NCBI RefSeq assembly: GCF_026151205.1
Contig: NC_087083.1
Coordinates: 11,034,944-11,098,943 of the forward strand
Length of the DNA: 64,000 nucleotides
Source of the DNA: Bolinopsis microptera
Lineage: Eukaryota > Ctenophora > Tentaculata > Lobata > Bolinopsidae
Reading direction: 5' to 3'
In this document: piece by piece, positions 33,000 through 48,700 of the stretch
How positions within the stretch are numbered: the first letter of the stretch is position 1
Layout of the letters: each line of letters starts with the position of its first letter
Program-made: the position numbers and the translations under genes
The notes under the pieces: generated by a model
Database searches by the model: none
What the model was told of the DNA's origin: nothing
What the model saw: the letters and a program-made list of their open reading frames with translations, nothing else

Positions 33000-35900
33000 A
33001 AATAAGGGGTTCAATATGAGTAAGATCACTAAAGTCAGTCGTGAATACTCCCTGAGGGCTGAGGCAAGGATGAAAGAGATTGAGTATAAATGGCTGAGTT
33101 TCCTTCTGCTCTACAGGGTGCATAAAATTAAATAAACTGTACACTTGATTCTTAAAATTCTGGAAGAAAATATATAAGGAGTTGGTACAAATTCTTTTGA
33201 ATAGTATCAGTTATATATGCCTTGGGCTTGAGATAGCTGATACAAAATATCAAGTAGATTGAAGATTTTAGTCATGTATTGGTTTTCATGTAATTGTAAG
33301 GGTTCAAAATTTAAATTCTTTTAAAAAATGGTACAATTCTTGCATGTTTCCTTGTGCGGTTCTGGGACTGTAGCTCAGCCAAAAATCAATATTTTTCTCC
33401 ATGCTTCCATACATGTAAAAGTTATTATTGTAACGGTATATTTTAACCAGACAGAAACAAAGTGTGAAGGGCCTGGACGGAACCCCTCGGTTTCAGTTCC
33501 TTGTTTAACACTGCCGTACAGCAAGGACATTCGCCGAGTTCGCCAAGGATGGGCACATAGCTCACTCCACAAGATGTTCTGTCAAATGTTGCTTATATAC
33601 CGAGGATTTACAGGAAATATTTCCTTGTAGGTTTTAGAGGGTGATCTGTGAAAGTGTGAACAGACAACTATACCTTATTCCCAACTTATAGGAATTAGAA
33701 TTTCATTACTATCCCAACGAGCTACACCAAGCATATGTAGCTCTGACACCCCATGTAAAAAAACTAATTGGTTATTGAGATAATTGATTTTATGTGAGGC
33801 GCTCCGCAATCCAATGCCCAAAAAATGAGCGTTATCTGGCTCGAGAACAATATCTGTCTTAAAACCATAGAAAGCACCGAGATTAATCTTAATATTGATG
33901 GTTTTAGATGTAAAATACATCAAGGAACACAGTAATGAATTCCATTTGCTGCTAACTTTCATAATTAGACCGCCACGGCCCACGCCTATTTTATTATTAG
34001 AAAACGCCCATTTTGCCTGATTTTTGCCCTCAAATGAGTCTGGTGACCCTAAAAACTCACACACTCCTATAAAATACTTTTGATGACCAACCCCATATGA
34101 CCTGATTATGATATTCAGAACAACATATTCGATCTGATCACTTTGAGTGAATACTGATAGTGAAGTTCCTTAGAACCGAAGAAATTCGCGTTATAGCGCT
34201 TCGGTTGCTGTCCTATAAGCAGTCTCCAACCAACCAGGACATTGATTGACTGACGATATCACTGATTAAGTGCTGGATCACGTAATCTTAAAGTTAAAAG
34301 GGTCATAACTCGGTTAAATTGTGAACAACTAACTTGAAATTTTGGGAAAGCACTTCAATTATCTAACCAAATGTGTCTAGAAACTTTGAAGTTCCTAGCT
34401 AAAGGGGTTATCACTTTATGGTGACAATACTAATAGTTAAAAAGAGGGAGTGGCGTGCCACAGCCACTGTAATTAATTAAATTTAACGGAACTTTCAGGA
34501 AATCTAAGTTTGACCCATAATGTCCAAAGATTCCCTGAAAGGAACTGTTTTGGATTATGTTTGTTGGAAGAAAAAAACAATATGTGCTATTTTCCAAGCT
34601 ATAACAATACCATGATTATAAACGATATATTCGGGCCATAGCAGCAACTAACACCAAAAAATCTTGAAGAAATATTGGCAAAACTTACCTTTAAGCTTTT
34701 ATTTACCCCTTGTGCAGCTTCGAGATAAACGCGCCACAATTTTAAAGTTTGTTTTAAATTGCATTACGCGTTTATAGACATGCATTTTATTATAAACTGA
34801 TCGCAAATTTATGTTTGTCGAGACGAATTCGTCACTGAATTTTATCATTCATGGATACTTTAAATCATTTAGACTTAGTTCAGCGGAACTAGTTAAATAA
34901 CTGTAACACTATATACCGTTTATAATTATATAACCATATAAAATTATGAGTTATTCTGGAGGGGTCTTCGTGAAACATATTAAGCATCGTGTTTATCGTC
35001 TTCGGATGAGTTATACTATCAAATTCGTTGGGTGAGCACGTGTTCCGCCACCAAAAATCGTTATTGAATACGATATTAAAGAGACATTTTAGCAAAAGAA
35101 AAACCAGCTTTATTTGCTTACTGGTAAGATATTAAAGTCATTATTGTAACTGTATATTATAACCAGACAGACACAAATTGTGAAGACATCTGTGCCTGAC
35201 ATCTGTAAAATCTTATATAGATTTGTCGGAGATTTAATTTGTCGGAGATTTAGATAAAGCAATAAATACTGTTTATGTTAAATTCCCAGAATTTGAAATA
35301 TAAGACAAATACGTAATGTCTAATATAATAACCACAAAATAGCAAAGGCTAGCATGCCGTCATTTGTTAGGTTGAACATACAAAAATTCTGTTGGATGAA
35401 CTTGTTGTGAATTGAATTATTAATCAATTATAAATCAATTGCAGTGCTGGCATGAATAATTTAAACACCAAATTCCTTAAAATACACTGAAGCTTAAGTC
35501 AACAGTTAAAATCTGAATTGTTCATTTTATTTTATTTATATTGACGTTGATGCAACAAAAACCCAAAAACAACAGCTGCTGAAAATTAAATCATCGGCAT
35601 TGTTATGTGTTAATTTATCGTCGATATAGCGATAAAAATAAAATTTGTTTACGCTGTACGTAAACGCCAAAGAAATATAAAAATGAACGTATGTGTAAAA
35701 ACAACATTTTTGTTTCCGTTCACGAGATTTTGAATTATTTTTTTAGTTTTCAATTTATTACAATCACGATTACACAAAACCAAAATATCTGCAATGAGAC
35801 AACAACAATCAACATGATGTATGAAGGTTAGGAAAATATAAATGAAACTCAACACTACCATACTGCAGCTGGAGTGAAATGAATTTATGCCAAACGTTTT

Positions 35901-36595
35901 TAACATTAGATTTGGATATTGCTTATAATGTGTTCGACAACATTTATACTTTTATAAAACGTTTATGGGCATTAATTTGTGGCGATTATACAAATTATTG
36001 GTGCATTTATGTTTTTGAATATCGATTATAAAAAACTTCTTAAGAATCACTCATGAGCGATTTTTAGGGTTTATATATTTATAAACGGTATTTTTTTAAA
36101 AAGCGCCTTTAGCCTTAGGAGGCAGCAATTTCCCGAATTTTAGGTTTTTTAATAATGCAATACGTCTGATTTGTGTATTATCTTGTCCATAATGAATGTT
36201 GGGCTGCAAAAAGCTGTAGGGAGGATAAAAAGGTTTGACCTTTTTTCTTTAAGGGGGCGGGAAAAAATGCAATGAGGCGGCAACTGCAAGTTTTACCGCT
36301 GTGCTCCAGCCTCAACAATTATAGTAATGTATTAAGTTTGATGCACGAGTTTTTCATGTCATGTAGTGTTCCATGTTCATTTTATACTGCACCTGCCAAA
36401 GACTGGGTTCATGGGTGCTATATATGCATGCCACACTCAAAATCAAATTAGGGCCTTTGTCTTGAAGGAAAGTATCTTAGCACAAATAGATCATATAAGT
36501 GAACGCTGGACCATAATTTCGTACTTTAAAAAAGGGAATGTGGCAGGTATATGTTTTTAAAAAACATATTATTGCTGAGAATTGCTTAAACTTTT
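33000..36595. other. No gene recognised downstream of the receptor gene
   Basis: AT-rich. A 390-bp minus frame (34,064-33,675) has no recognisable domain. Minor repeats: TTATTGTAACGGTATATTTT at 33,425-33,460 recurs near 35,138-35,175; TTTCAGGAAATCTAAGTTTG at 34,493-34,512 recurs near 6,977-6,996. Part could be the 3' UTR of the receptor, whose stop is at 36,596. Confidence 0.4.
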
Positions 36596-36747
36596 TTAAG
36601 CATGATTAGCTCTATAATTCCGTTGTTCCTCCTTCTTCATATTCCCACCCTTTTTGTTTCTCATCAGTGATATAATGAAGATAAGAGGGTTTATTGATGC
36701 GTTCACCAAGATTGTTGTATAGCTGGCGGTGATCAGTAGGGAGAAAT
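36596..36747 (-). CDS. GPCR last exon: TM7 and C-terminal tail
   Basis: Preceded by TGTTTTGCAG. It reads FSLLITASYTTILVNASINP then LIFIISLMRN, followed by a short basic tail ending in RANHA and TAA. NPLIF replaces NPxxY. An in-frame TAA just upstream of the acceptor shows the exon cannot start earlier. Entry phase is 1, whereas all usable donors in the preceding exon are phase 0 or 2, so either a micro-exon, a non-canonical donor or an indel is involved. Confidence 0.8.
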
Positions 36748-39700
36748 CTGCAAAACATTAGATGATGAGTCTTTATCAAACAGTTTGAATTCTAAATAGC
36801 TTTCAATTAATGATCGCTATATTTATAAAGGGTTTTAACTTTTACAAGCAGTTTTATTAAATATTTTGATGATAGTTGGTGACGAAGTGAAAATCTCCAC
36901 TCAGTGTTTCAAAACAAATTAGTTGTCGAAATCATCAAAATATATGATCGACCCACTCATAAGAGCGAAAAAAAGACCAAAGTTTTATTAAATGTATCAT
37001 TTAAGGGGACATACATCAAAACCTTTTTTGCCAAGACCCGGGATTTGACTTCATATTATGAAAGTATAGATTACAACTGTAAGATTTGAGGCATTGAAAA
37101 TATTTTTTGAGAGTACGCACATTCGAAAAAAAATTATTTTCTTTTTCGAAAGTTTTGGAAATTTTGAGAAGTCTGTCAATACCGATATTTCAGTCATTTT
37201 AAACGTTTTTTTGGCTGATTTTTTTACTGAACATTATTTACAATCCTTAAAAGAAGCCCTTCAAAGGATTTTATAATCAAACAATAGATGACGAATTTAT
37301 AATTATAGACAAAACAAGGTCGTTTTTTTTCCTTTGGTTTTCCGCAAATAAGTCACGTTCTGAATATCCTAAAAGATTCTAGTTTAAACTTTAAAGCAGT
37401 GTGTTTAGAAAACAAAGAAGGATCGGCTATTCAGAACGATCGCATTTCTCGATGAAAGTGTAATAGATGCTTTTTATTCGGAAAATTCTACACTAGCTAC
37501 CATAAAGCTAAATGGAAGATGAACAATGGGGCGCATGTACCAGTGACCACTCTTATGAGTACAGCTCCGAAAAAGCTGCTCATTCAAAACATCAGTTGCA
37601 ACTGTTTAAAGTCAGGTTGTGGCAATACTTGTTCATGCAGAAAAGCAGGAATACATAGTGGATCAACCTGCCTCAAATGTCAGAACAATTGCACCAATGT
37701 GCCAGCTGAGGACTCATAAGACTCTTATCTAGCATATATGGTTACATGATAAAGTACTGCTTCGATTTACCGATTAATTTAATGAAAAGTTGTTAATTAT
37801 TCGTGTCATGTAATTTTAAAATATTTTGATCGAAAATAATTTTTATAATCTTTGAATATTTGTCAAATAATTGATTAACTAATTAATTAATTATCTAATC
37901 CAATGGTTGTCGAATAAAAAGTTGTTCTCTTTCATGTTTTGAACACATTGGTTCAATCTAGATTTTTCTACAACATTCAGAAGTCGTTTTATTAGCGGAG
38001 ATTCAATGTGGTAAAAAGTGGTAAATAGTGGTTATTCTTTACAAATTTCGAAAAGTCCAAAATATTGCAAGTGAAAATTTTCAAAAGCTTTATAAAAATT
38101 AGTTCATTATACGTGTAATGTAATTGTGAACATTTTTTATCAAAATATATTTTTGAAATATTTTAAAATATATTAATTATTTAATTAATTAATTAAATAA
38201 TTTATTTTTGAAAAATTTGTTACAGAAAAAGTTTTTCTTTTTTGTTTTCTAAACACACTGCTTTAAACTAGAATCTTCTAGGATATTCAAAACGTGACTT
38301 ATTTGCGGAAAACCAAAGTGGTAAAAAGGTGGTAATTGTGGATTTTGCTCTAGTCAGAAATTTTGGGAATTCTCTGGAATGATTCCTGGGACCTGTCCTG
38401 ACCATTTCCCGTTAAAATCGCTTAGTTGCGAATTTTGTCCGACAAAGGCTTAAACTAGGACGTATTTGACTGTACGCGTACTCTCAAAAAAAATTTTGTA
38501 CCGTCAAGGAAGATGAAATGTGAGTGGAAAGAGTGATGGGTAAACACCATTAGCGCGGATTCCAATGCAGTTAGTGTTACATACAATTCTTGAGAAAAGC
38601 ACGCCCCCGTTATTTGGTCCCTAATAATTGAGGGTTCTAAAGGGAATTGAGTTTGAGACAATCACCGTGGTCAACATCCACTGCGAAGCCTTAATTTACC
38701 ATTATGTTTAATAGTATTTGACTCCCAAATTAAAGTTATAAAAATAAATCTAGAACCCTTATAATGCTGTTATAGTTATTTGAGGTATTAAACCCAATAT
38801 TTAAACTTTGATCTGTCTATAAAAAATATAAACAAGTGGAAGAACCGTTATGCGTTCTAACTCTAAATTCTAACATTCTTTGAGTCTGGCGAGTGGCGAA
38901 TATCAATTAATACTTTGAGTCCGGTAAATAAATACTTAAAGTCTGGCTATAAAAGCACAAAGTCTGGTAAATTAATACTTCAATGGTGTTTGGCCGTATT
39001 TCCAACCGGTCCTTGTAAAATGAGCAAACAATTCCAAAGGTGAATGACCGGAAAATATGCGTAATTGCGAAAAAAATTTAAATTCTTTTCAACCGTATTC
39101 TCTTTGAGCATGAATGCATTAATTTATTAAAATCACTATCAAACCAAAATTGATAACAATTTCGTTTTGCCAAAATATATAAAATTGCGAGGAGAAAAAT
39201 AAATCGTAAACATTGGTAAAACTAAAAGTTTAGTCTTGACACTCAAAACTTACGAATTTCAGAACAAAATTTTTGAGATTCTTTACCTTTCATTTCAATT
39301 TCTTTAAAGAAGAGAATGTCGAATGTAACCGTCATCTGAGGTTGAAATTATGCTTAGAATTGAGCAGAAATCCTGTACATACCTTAATTTAAATTCAGAA
39401 TTGAACAAATTTCATCTCACAACAGAGAAGACCACGAGCCTGAAAATAAAGTTAAATATAATAACCTCCTGATCAAGGTAGTGATACCGCACATATTTGC
39501 ACAAAATCTCAATCATGATAAGCCAGTAAGGTAGATAACAAAGCAAAAAGGCGGTCATCACGGTTAGGGTTGCGTAGGTTGCTTGGGTTAACCATTTTGA
39601 CCTTCTCATGACGTCAGTTTTTTCCTGACGACTCTGATGGATGATCCGTCCCCAGTTATAGTGGTCTCCCTGTTTTAAAATTTTTTTAATTTGAAAATTC

Positions 39701-42700
39701 AATTAATAATTTAATTAGTTATTATAAAAATGACGGTATAGAATTAGATGTAATAATATTATAGTTATAGTATAACTTATACTATAAGATTATTATATCG
39801 AGGCTTAAAATCATTCAATGTTACTTTAGTCATATTTGTTGAATCATTGTAAGAGTTCCACGCACAGTCCCTTTTACATGATATTGATACATAGAATTAC
39901 TTACCCTTGCACGCTTGCAGAGGTTAAAGTCAACACTTCGCATGACTTAGTGTTAATTTTATCTTTGTTTCCCAACGGTTGGGCAGACTTTAAATGTTTC
40001 TTTAAAACCCTGTTCCAGCCCTGGATGATACAGTTTCCTCGTAATACGACAGAATTTTCATTGTTTGGTCTTTCAGCTATATTATAACAGTTAGCGAAAC
40101 TTACTTTTAGTACTTTGATACTATTTAATCTGCAAATAATTTTCATTTCTACTGAAAAATCAATTTGTACCTTCTTAGAATGATCTCGTTTATGTCTAAG
40201 TTTAATCATCTCCACTACTATAGCAAAGTATAGCGCCAGAATCAGAGCACCGGGTATCATCAGAGGTATAATTACCATAAACACGTGGCCCCAGACAATT
40301 AACTTTCCGTCCGGTAGTAGCTGAGATGATAGGAAAGTATAGTGATTGAAAACAAAAAGTAAAAAAAGTAAAAACTTTTTTGTTTGGAAGTTTCCAAAAG
40401 ATTTAGAACATTATATTTTGTCAAGAATTTCTCATTTGATTGATCTCTGATTGGATTTCAATAGGAGTGGCCAAGAGTAGTGACACTAAAAACAAACTCT
40501 ATGATATTTGGGTTATGAATAAAACTAGAGTTAATTGGAACAAATATGTTGATTACAAACGAGTGTTTGATGCTATTAGAAGTAAAGAAAAATTTGAGTA
40601 TTTTGATAAATGTTTTAAAGCAAATCAACATGATTTGAAAAAGACTTGGAAACTGATAAACGGTTTGCTAGGTAGGAAGAGATCAAACAGATTACTAGTT
40701 TTTCCTAATCAAGATGCAGCGCATAATTTTAATTATTATTTTGTTAATATTGCTAATGATCTTTTACTAAAAACGTATGGTGAAAATGCTAACGCGGATT
40801 TAACAGATTTTAATAAATATATGCCTGAGAGGAACATAAGCGAGCTATCGGATATTAATTTTTCAAGTGAAGAAATAAATAATATTATAAGTAAGCTTAA
40901 TAATAGCAAGGGTACGTATTATTCTCCTAGGGTCCTCAAACTTTTAGCTACCACTATAAGTCCTTTACTGGCTGATATTTTTAATAAATGTGCAAATGAA
41001 GGTTATTTTCCGAAAGAATTAAAAGCAGCAAAAATAATTCCTTTGTATAAGAATAAAGGATCTATTTCTGATATAAGCAATTATCGTCCTATTTCAATGT
41101 TACCTGTTTTTGCTAAGATTTTCGAGAAGTTAATACATAAAAACGTATCTGATTTCTTTAATAAGCACAATCTTTTCTGTGATAATCAGTTTGGTTTCCG
41201 CAGTAAGCACTCAACCTTTCATGCACTTGTTTCAGCAGTAGAAAATCTTCATGATGCTATCGATAATAAGAATTTTACATTAGGTATATTTATAGATTTT
41301 TCCAAAGCTTTCGATACAGTGCGGCATAATATTTTGTTAGAAAAGCTGGAGAACTATGGTATTCGAGGAAATGTCATTAAATTATTAAACAGTTATTTAT
41401 CAGATCGGGTTCAGTATGTTAGCTATGGGGGATTCGAAAGTTGTCTCTTAAAAATAACCTGTGGTATTCCACAGGGGTCAGTGTTAGGCCCCCTGCTCTT
41501 CATTATTTTTATCAATGATTTGGCAAATATTTGTGAGTTAGCTAAATTTATCCTCTTTGCGGATGATTTAAACCTTTTTCTTCAAAATAAAGACCGAAAT
41601 TTACTTTACAAAAATGCTAATGAGGTATTATCAAAGATTCACGAATATTGCTGCTTAAATAGGTTAATCATTAATTTTGAAAAATGCTGTTTTATGGAAT
41701 TCGGAAATAGTAAAGTTCCTAAGAATCAAAAGTTTGTTGGAATACTTAACAACCAGTTTAATCAAGTGAATAAGTGTAAATTTTTGGGAGTCATTATTAA
41801 TTCTAATTTAACGTGGAATGATCATATTACCAATGTAATAACGCAAGTTTCAAAATCTTGCGGATCACTCTACTCAATAAGTTCTATAGTACCAGCCAAA
41901 GTGTTAAGACAAGTATATATTTCACTTGTTCAACCATATTTAATGTATTGTATACCACTGTGGGGTGCTGTTTTTCACCATCCTTTGCTGCAAAAACTGT
42001 TTGTGTTGCAGAAAAAATGTATTCGTATTGTGAGTAGAAAAACAATAAAGATTGATCACAAGTTTCAAAATACTAAACCAATGTTCTTTCGTTTGAAATT
42101 ATTAACCTTGTTTAACTTATTTACATACTTTACTGGATGTATTGCAATGAGGCTACTTAAAGAACAAATTCCTATTGATGTTTATCGCCGGTTTAGCAAG
42201 TCAAGTAGATCATGCAGACTGCTATATCCTAAATTCTCAATGTCTAAGACCAAGAATAGTAATTTTGTTTTTAATGCATCCAAAATTTTAAATTATCTCC
42301 TCGATCATGATGTACCGTATCATATTTTGTCAATTTCACTATTTAAAAAGAGATTTAAGAACCATTTGCTTCATATACAAAACCTAGGGCTAAATGGGGA
42401 TCATGGATGGCTACCATGTAATCACGATATCTTCTCGAATGTATCAATTTCATAAAATAAGTTAATTTCAACTAGGGAAATATAAATTGAAGTTAATGTT
42501 TTGGGGACGTTTGTGTGTTTTTTGTGTGCATTTTATTGTGAGTATTTAAAACAAGATAGGGACTATAATTGTAACGGTTTAAGTGTATACGTCTTTATTA
42601 ATGTTGCCTCCGATTTCACTACACTGACAACATTCACTTTTTATTTTTTGTGTTATTTTTTACTTGAGATCTCATATCATAAAATTTTACCATCGCGATA

Positions 42701-45700
42701 CGGGTATTAATTTACCTCCCAGCGGTGAGACACCGCTTCCCTCCATCGCCATGTTTGAAGCTCTCCCATAATCTGTTCTACTTCAGAGGGAAGTGACTTA
42801 TTTTATATTTTAAAATTGTTATTATTCCAGTATATAACAAATAAATTTTCTAATCGTGTAAAAAAAAATCGTGTATTTATTTCAATCAAATTATAGAAGC
42901 TGTATTGCACAAAATTATGACATAATGTTAAAATTGCTAAATTCGTAAACAGTTCATTTTAACAGTTTTAAATTATAAAACCTTTTAAATTAAAATGAAC
43001 TTTTAGTCCTGTAATACTTTTTACTCTATTTTATGAACGATAGCGAACCTCGGTAAACGGTATTTAGTTTGATAATTGTACAAGGACTGGATTCAATTTC
43101 AACGTACGCGTAATGCAAATGTAGTGAATGCCACCTGCTCTAAGCTTCTAAGTCTATATACCTTATCGGACCTTATTTGGACGGACATTACTTGAACGCT
43201 GGAGGCCCTAGCGTTCATCTTAATGTCCGTTCAAATAAAGTCCGTTCAATTAATGTCCGTCCAAGTTAAAGTCCGTTGAAATTTTTTCAAAAATTTTTTC
43301 ATTTCGAACTTTTTGTCCAGAATATGACAACTTTGAGAACTTTATTGTGCCGTAAGTTAACGATGGAAAGGTTCTCCTTGGTCTGCCGGAGGCACAGAAA
43401 ACTCTACTAGTATATGATATTTTCAAGGGTCACTTGGCGGAAAAAAGTCAACGAAATTATGGCACTCAACAACATAGTTCATGAACTAGTCCCCGCCAAC
43501 ATGACAAACTTGTTCCAGCCTCTAGATATTACGGTAAATCGTGTTTCCAAGGACATTGTCCGACGTTGTTATAGTTCATATAACTCGGGGGCGGTCATGA
43601 AACAGTGCTAGGAAAGCTCCACGTGATGTTAAGGTTAACCTAAGTTGTCTAAGATAAAACCACTTCACGCCGAATGGCTTGTAAAAGTTAACACTGAAAT
43701 GCAGGACCGGGGTAGTTTGATAAAAAAGGTTTCCATATAAAGCTAGAAATCACTGATGCTTTAAGCATGGACTATTTCATGCACGAAAACCCATTTGATG
43801 AAGATGATATGTGATATTAGACACTGATCATGTACAGATATTTTAACATTTTTACTGCTCAATGACTGCTTTTCTTACTTACTGTATAACCCGGCGCGAG
43901 CTCTTCACTCAGGAAGCGCAAACACGTCAATATAAAAAGTTTCGCGCCCTACAAACTTCGGTAGACCTTAATGCTCGTTACACGTGGTTCACTGCGCGTG
44001 CAGTGTCTTCAGTGTCATACAACATAAATCGGATTAGAAGTGAAAGCTATTTGTACAGGGATTTTCTTATCGCGATAAGAAGTTAATTTGCAACTGAACT
44101 CTCGTTTGCAACTGAACTCTCATCATTCACATCATACTGCACGCGCAGTGTGTACTGTATAATACAAAATCAAACATGTATAACTATTGTCAATATTCAT
44201 TATGCATTTAATCTTTAATTTTTGATGGAAATTATGATGTATAATTGCTGTTTTCCATACGAGTTAGTATGCCATGTAATATACAAAATAACACATAACA
44301 CATAATTATAACTAATACGCGACTCAAATTTAAAACTCGTTGTAAAACAATGTTTGTAGGCATATCACTATTTGTTCCGTATTGAAGTTGATTCATTTGG
44401 TTGCTTTTATTTTTCATTTTAGACATAACTACCTGTTGTATTGTAAATTACTAATCGAAAAGACTGTTTATGAATTTCTTATTTAATTATAACCTTCAAC
44501 TTTGTAATTTTAAGGCGCGCGTCTTTATACATTATATGTGATCATGATATGTTTGATGTTGTAAGTTTTAGTTATTGATAATATAATATTTATTGAAGCT
44601 CAAAATGTTGATAGAAATAATAATATCACAAGTAAATTTCAAAAATCTATCTGCAATCACAAAGTTTTACTATACTACTAGACTAAGTCAGTACACAGTA
44701 GCCCAAAATCATAATATGTAAGGTACATTTATATTTAAATATCTAAGGACATTTCCATACATTTTTTGATAAAAATTATTACTTCATGTTGTTCATAACG
44801 TTTTTTGTCTAAGAAGAACATCCTTTTGTAATTTTGTTTTCCATTATTCATTTTAAAAATAATTTATTTTTGATTGTTAGAGCACGCACTACGCCGCGCG
44901 TTTATAAATTTATATTGCGAGAAAGATTTAGCCAAAATATTCGTTGCGCGTATATGATGGCTGCTCACACGTTTCACTGCACACTGCTAATTTTCGACCT
45001 GTGATCGTTTGTCGACTACCAGCATTGTTTTTTACAGCTTGGATTTTGGTTAACACCACCGAACTTAGTTTAATTGTTGGTTCTTTGTGCATTTTATTGA
45101 CATGACGAAATAGTTTAATTATTGGGTAATTCGTCGACTCTGCCTTTGTGATGGCTTGCAACTGAATGCCTGATACTTATTTCTAACCTGGTATAAATTA
45201 GTAATAGTGTAGCACATGTTCTCAGATTTTAAATGACATTGTACTACAGTTCTTAAGTTTAGCAAAGAATCAAAGTCTGCACACTCTAAATTCTCTTATT
45301 TACTTTCTTTTGCTTTTGTTGGGTTTAGCGCACTGCAACAGGTTCATCAACTATCTTGACCACCCATGGCTCCGATGTTACAGGATCCTTTCACCAATCC
45401 AGGATGTATTAGTGCCTGATTTTATGTAAAATTGAGCTCTGCAATTGGCGGATCGAATAGGTGTCGAGTATCACGAATATTCCTATTTTTCTTATCATGC
45501 AATGACAAATGTTTGCACATACACATTTTCTTACAGCATCTTTTATTCCAAAGTTGTACCTAATGGCTAGGGCGTCATTGAATTCTTGCTTGTTGAGACA
45601 GAATCCAAATGATTTGATTTATTCCCTATAATTCTGAATTACATATTTTGATTTAATCATCACCCCAAGAAGAAGACATGTTTATGTATCCAGAATTTGC

Positions 45701-48700
45701 TAAGAAAGCTCTCGGAGATCATTCTAAGAATCTTCTATGTTCCAAATCAAAGATGGTCATATGAAGGTTTGTTAAGTATTTCTTTAATGGACTTTTTATT
45801 GGATCTTAAACATTTATACAAGGTTTTCACATGATCTTGACTGGTAGAAATATAGATAAGCCCATAGGTAAAGTACAATTTTACAATTTAGGTAAAATAC
45901 AATTTTTATTTTCCACAGAAGAATCAATACATGTTGAATTATAAATATCCGATAATTTCATTAATAATCATAAAAAGTTGCTTTGTAAAAGCAACTTATA
46001 CATAAGCAACTTATATTTACAAAATAATACCAAATTTCAGCCTGGAACGAAACGAATGAAGAGACCGAAATGAATAAAGAAGACCTTTTCAGGTAAATAA
46101 ATAACTGTGCTAAATATGTGATGAGGGTTTGTAGATGTTTAACAACCATGCTTCACTTTTGGACAATTTCTCAATTAAACAAGAAATTCAAGTTAAAACA
46201 ATGATCGTAATGTGAATCAGGACCCTTATTATTTGTTAAGGGCACTGCAATGAATTTGAATTCCATGGCTCTTAGATAGTGAACGTGAAATGACTAGTAA
46301 CTAGAAAGTGTAGCACAGCAATGCCTTCAATCTTAACTGCTCATGTTAGGAAAATCCTCTAGTTAGTTTATGTCATAACACTGTGCCAAGGCCAGCTTTA
46401 ACATCTAGGACTGTAATATTGAAAAAGCTGAATTGTGTGACTAACCTGCACTGATCCTGTTCTAAGTGCAGAAAATGTCTCAGAATATGCCCAAAATGAG
46501 CAAAAGTCAATGATTTGGCAAAAGTTTGGTAGAATTAAGATGAATTAGGTAATCTTCATCTAAACTCTAGATAATTCAGCTAAAAGTCATAGTTGAAAGA
46601 ATGATCTGCGAACTTTTTTCTGATTGTTGTCACGATGGACAAAAATACCGACAATAGCATTTATATGTTCATCGAGAAAATTTTGTACATACCATCGATA
46701 TTTGAAGTATTGAACCGGATTTAAGTTAGTCATAGTAGGTTATCATAACATTGACATTGCTTACAAAGCACCAATTTCATGTGGTTTATCATTGGTACAT
46801 GCCTAAAACAAGAAGTCATTTTAAGGTGGATAATGACACACAGTTCAACCAAATTATGTCAACAAAAAGGCACCCACTCCCTTGAACAATATTCTAAACT
46901 TCCATTTTGATAAATGAGTAAGTCACTTTCTGTTGATTTCCAGATGTCAGCTTCTGGTTCAGATACAAAACTTAGAATTGAACCAAAATGTGCCTGAGAT
47001 GCATGTTTAATGGCCACCAGATTTTTGCCAAATGTACATGTACAAAAATGTACAAAATATGTCTTTTCCTGTTCCGTTTCCAGGGATTTCCGATTTTTGT
47101 ACATTTTTTAAGACCATTAATGTACATGGCCATCAGATTTTTGCCAAATGTACGCTAAATTAGTGTACAAAAATGTAGTTGGACCCCCCCCCCCTCCCCC
47201 AACAACAGTTGTGCATGGAACTGGATTGGATATCTACATGAATTTAGTCGAAATTGCATAGTAAAAGGTCATTTCATAATAAATTACTCATATAAACTCA
47301 TACTTCATACAACTCTAAGTTCTTATGTACATGTTAAATGTTCATGATTCGCTGTAGAATAAAGGGCGGTTCACAAAACCACTTTTCGTTCAAATAATTA
47401 GATATCACCTCTAATTAGTTGCTCTATAGGGTCAGGAAAAACCAAAAAAATGTTTATGTCTCTAGGGTTTCGTATAATACTGACTTGGGCCACGCTTATA
47501 TTCTTCACCAATTTTTAACAGGTAAAATTATCTAAATTCTAAATCGTCAATTTAGTCACGAATGAGTATGGAACGGGTTCTAAATGTGTGCTCCTCTAAT
47601 ATAAACAGTAGGAAATGATTAACTTTAGTCGAGGTTTCAGGTCCCTACAATGTCGGGAAGTTCCTGCAGGAATTTGTGCATTGCGCTGAAGCGCAAGATT
47701 GACTGCGCCAAAATCGAAGGTCGTAGAGACATGAGACCTTGACTAAAGTTAACCATTTCATACCATAGCTATAAGAGTATGCCACTTTCAGAGTCATAAC
47801 ACACTCCTACAGCTCTTAATCGTCAATTATATGAATTTTACCAGTTAAAATATATCATCTTTAACTGATATCAATTTAGTTTAACACTGTTAGTTTTAAA
47901 AAAGAACATAATACTTCACACCAAACTAACGCACAATATGATAATATAAAAAAGGAAGGTTTTCCTTGGATTCCAAATTCATCTTTGATTGTATCCTGGC
48001 ACTGATTATCATTTTCGATTGTTCTCCATTTTCCAATGCAGTCAGCAAGTTCCAATTTAGGTAGACTAGGTTTTCGAATCTTCATATTATGTTCAGAAGC
48101 AGGCCAGAAGGAATTGTTACCAGAGGATTATCTTCTTGGAACAAGGGAATTAATGAGGTCTTCATTTATTTCTTCATAACTCGTCACTGACAGTCCGGAC
48201 AGGATGAGCATTGACGAGATCCACTGATTACTTCATAGCTCGTCATTGATAGGATCAGTATTAAATGAGGTCGAATGATTACTTCATAGCTCGTCACTAA
48301 CTGGATCAGCATAACATGACTAACAACTAGAACGAGGTCCAGTGATCTCTTGCTGATACGTCAAGACAGGATCAGTAAATAACTAAAAATATCGAACAAA
48401 ATTAGCTTAGAAATTACAGAGTACAAATGCCTTCTTCACTACTAACTCTTTGGCCTCATCTTTTTAAATCACTTATTCCCTCTGAAACAAGATAATGCTT
48501 AGGACTAGGAGGATTGAGGAACTTAGTTAACTTCTTGTATGATTCGGTAAGAGGAAAATTCCTTAGTAAGCTAACATTCTTTTGTAGGATGTTACCACTT
48601 ATCATATCTGTTATCCATTATATATTCTCATATTGTGTGTTAGTTTGGTGTGAGGTATCATTTTCTCTTTTAAAACTAACAGTGTTAAACTAAATTGATA

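Noticed and set aside
33675-34064. 129-residue minus-strand open frame
   Set aside because: No recognisable domain, no splice context and no repeat of it elsewhere; could be chance in AT-rich DNA.
42501-42710. 69-residue frame after the CR1-like LINE
   Set aside because: It falls in the LINE 3' UTR and lacks any known domain.
43862-44086. 74-residue plus-strand frame
   Set aside because: No domain recognised and no support from context.
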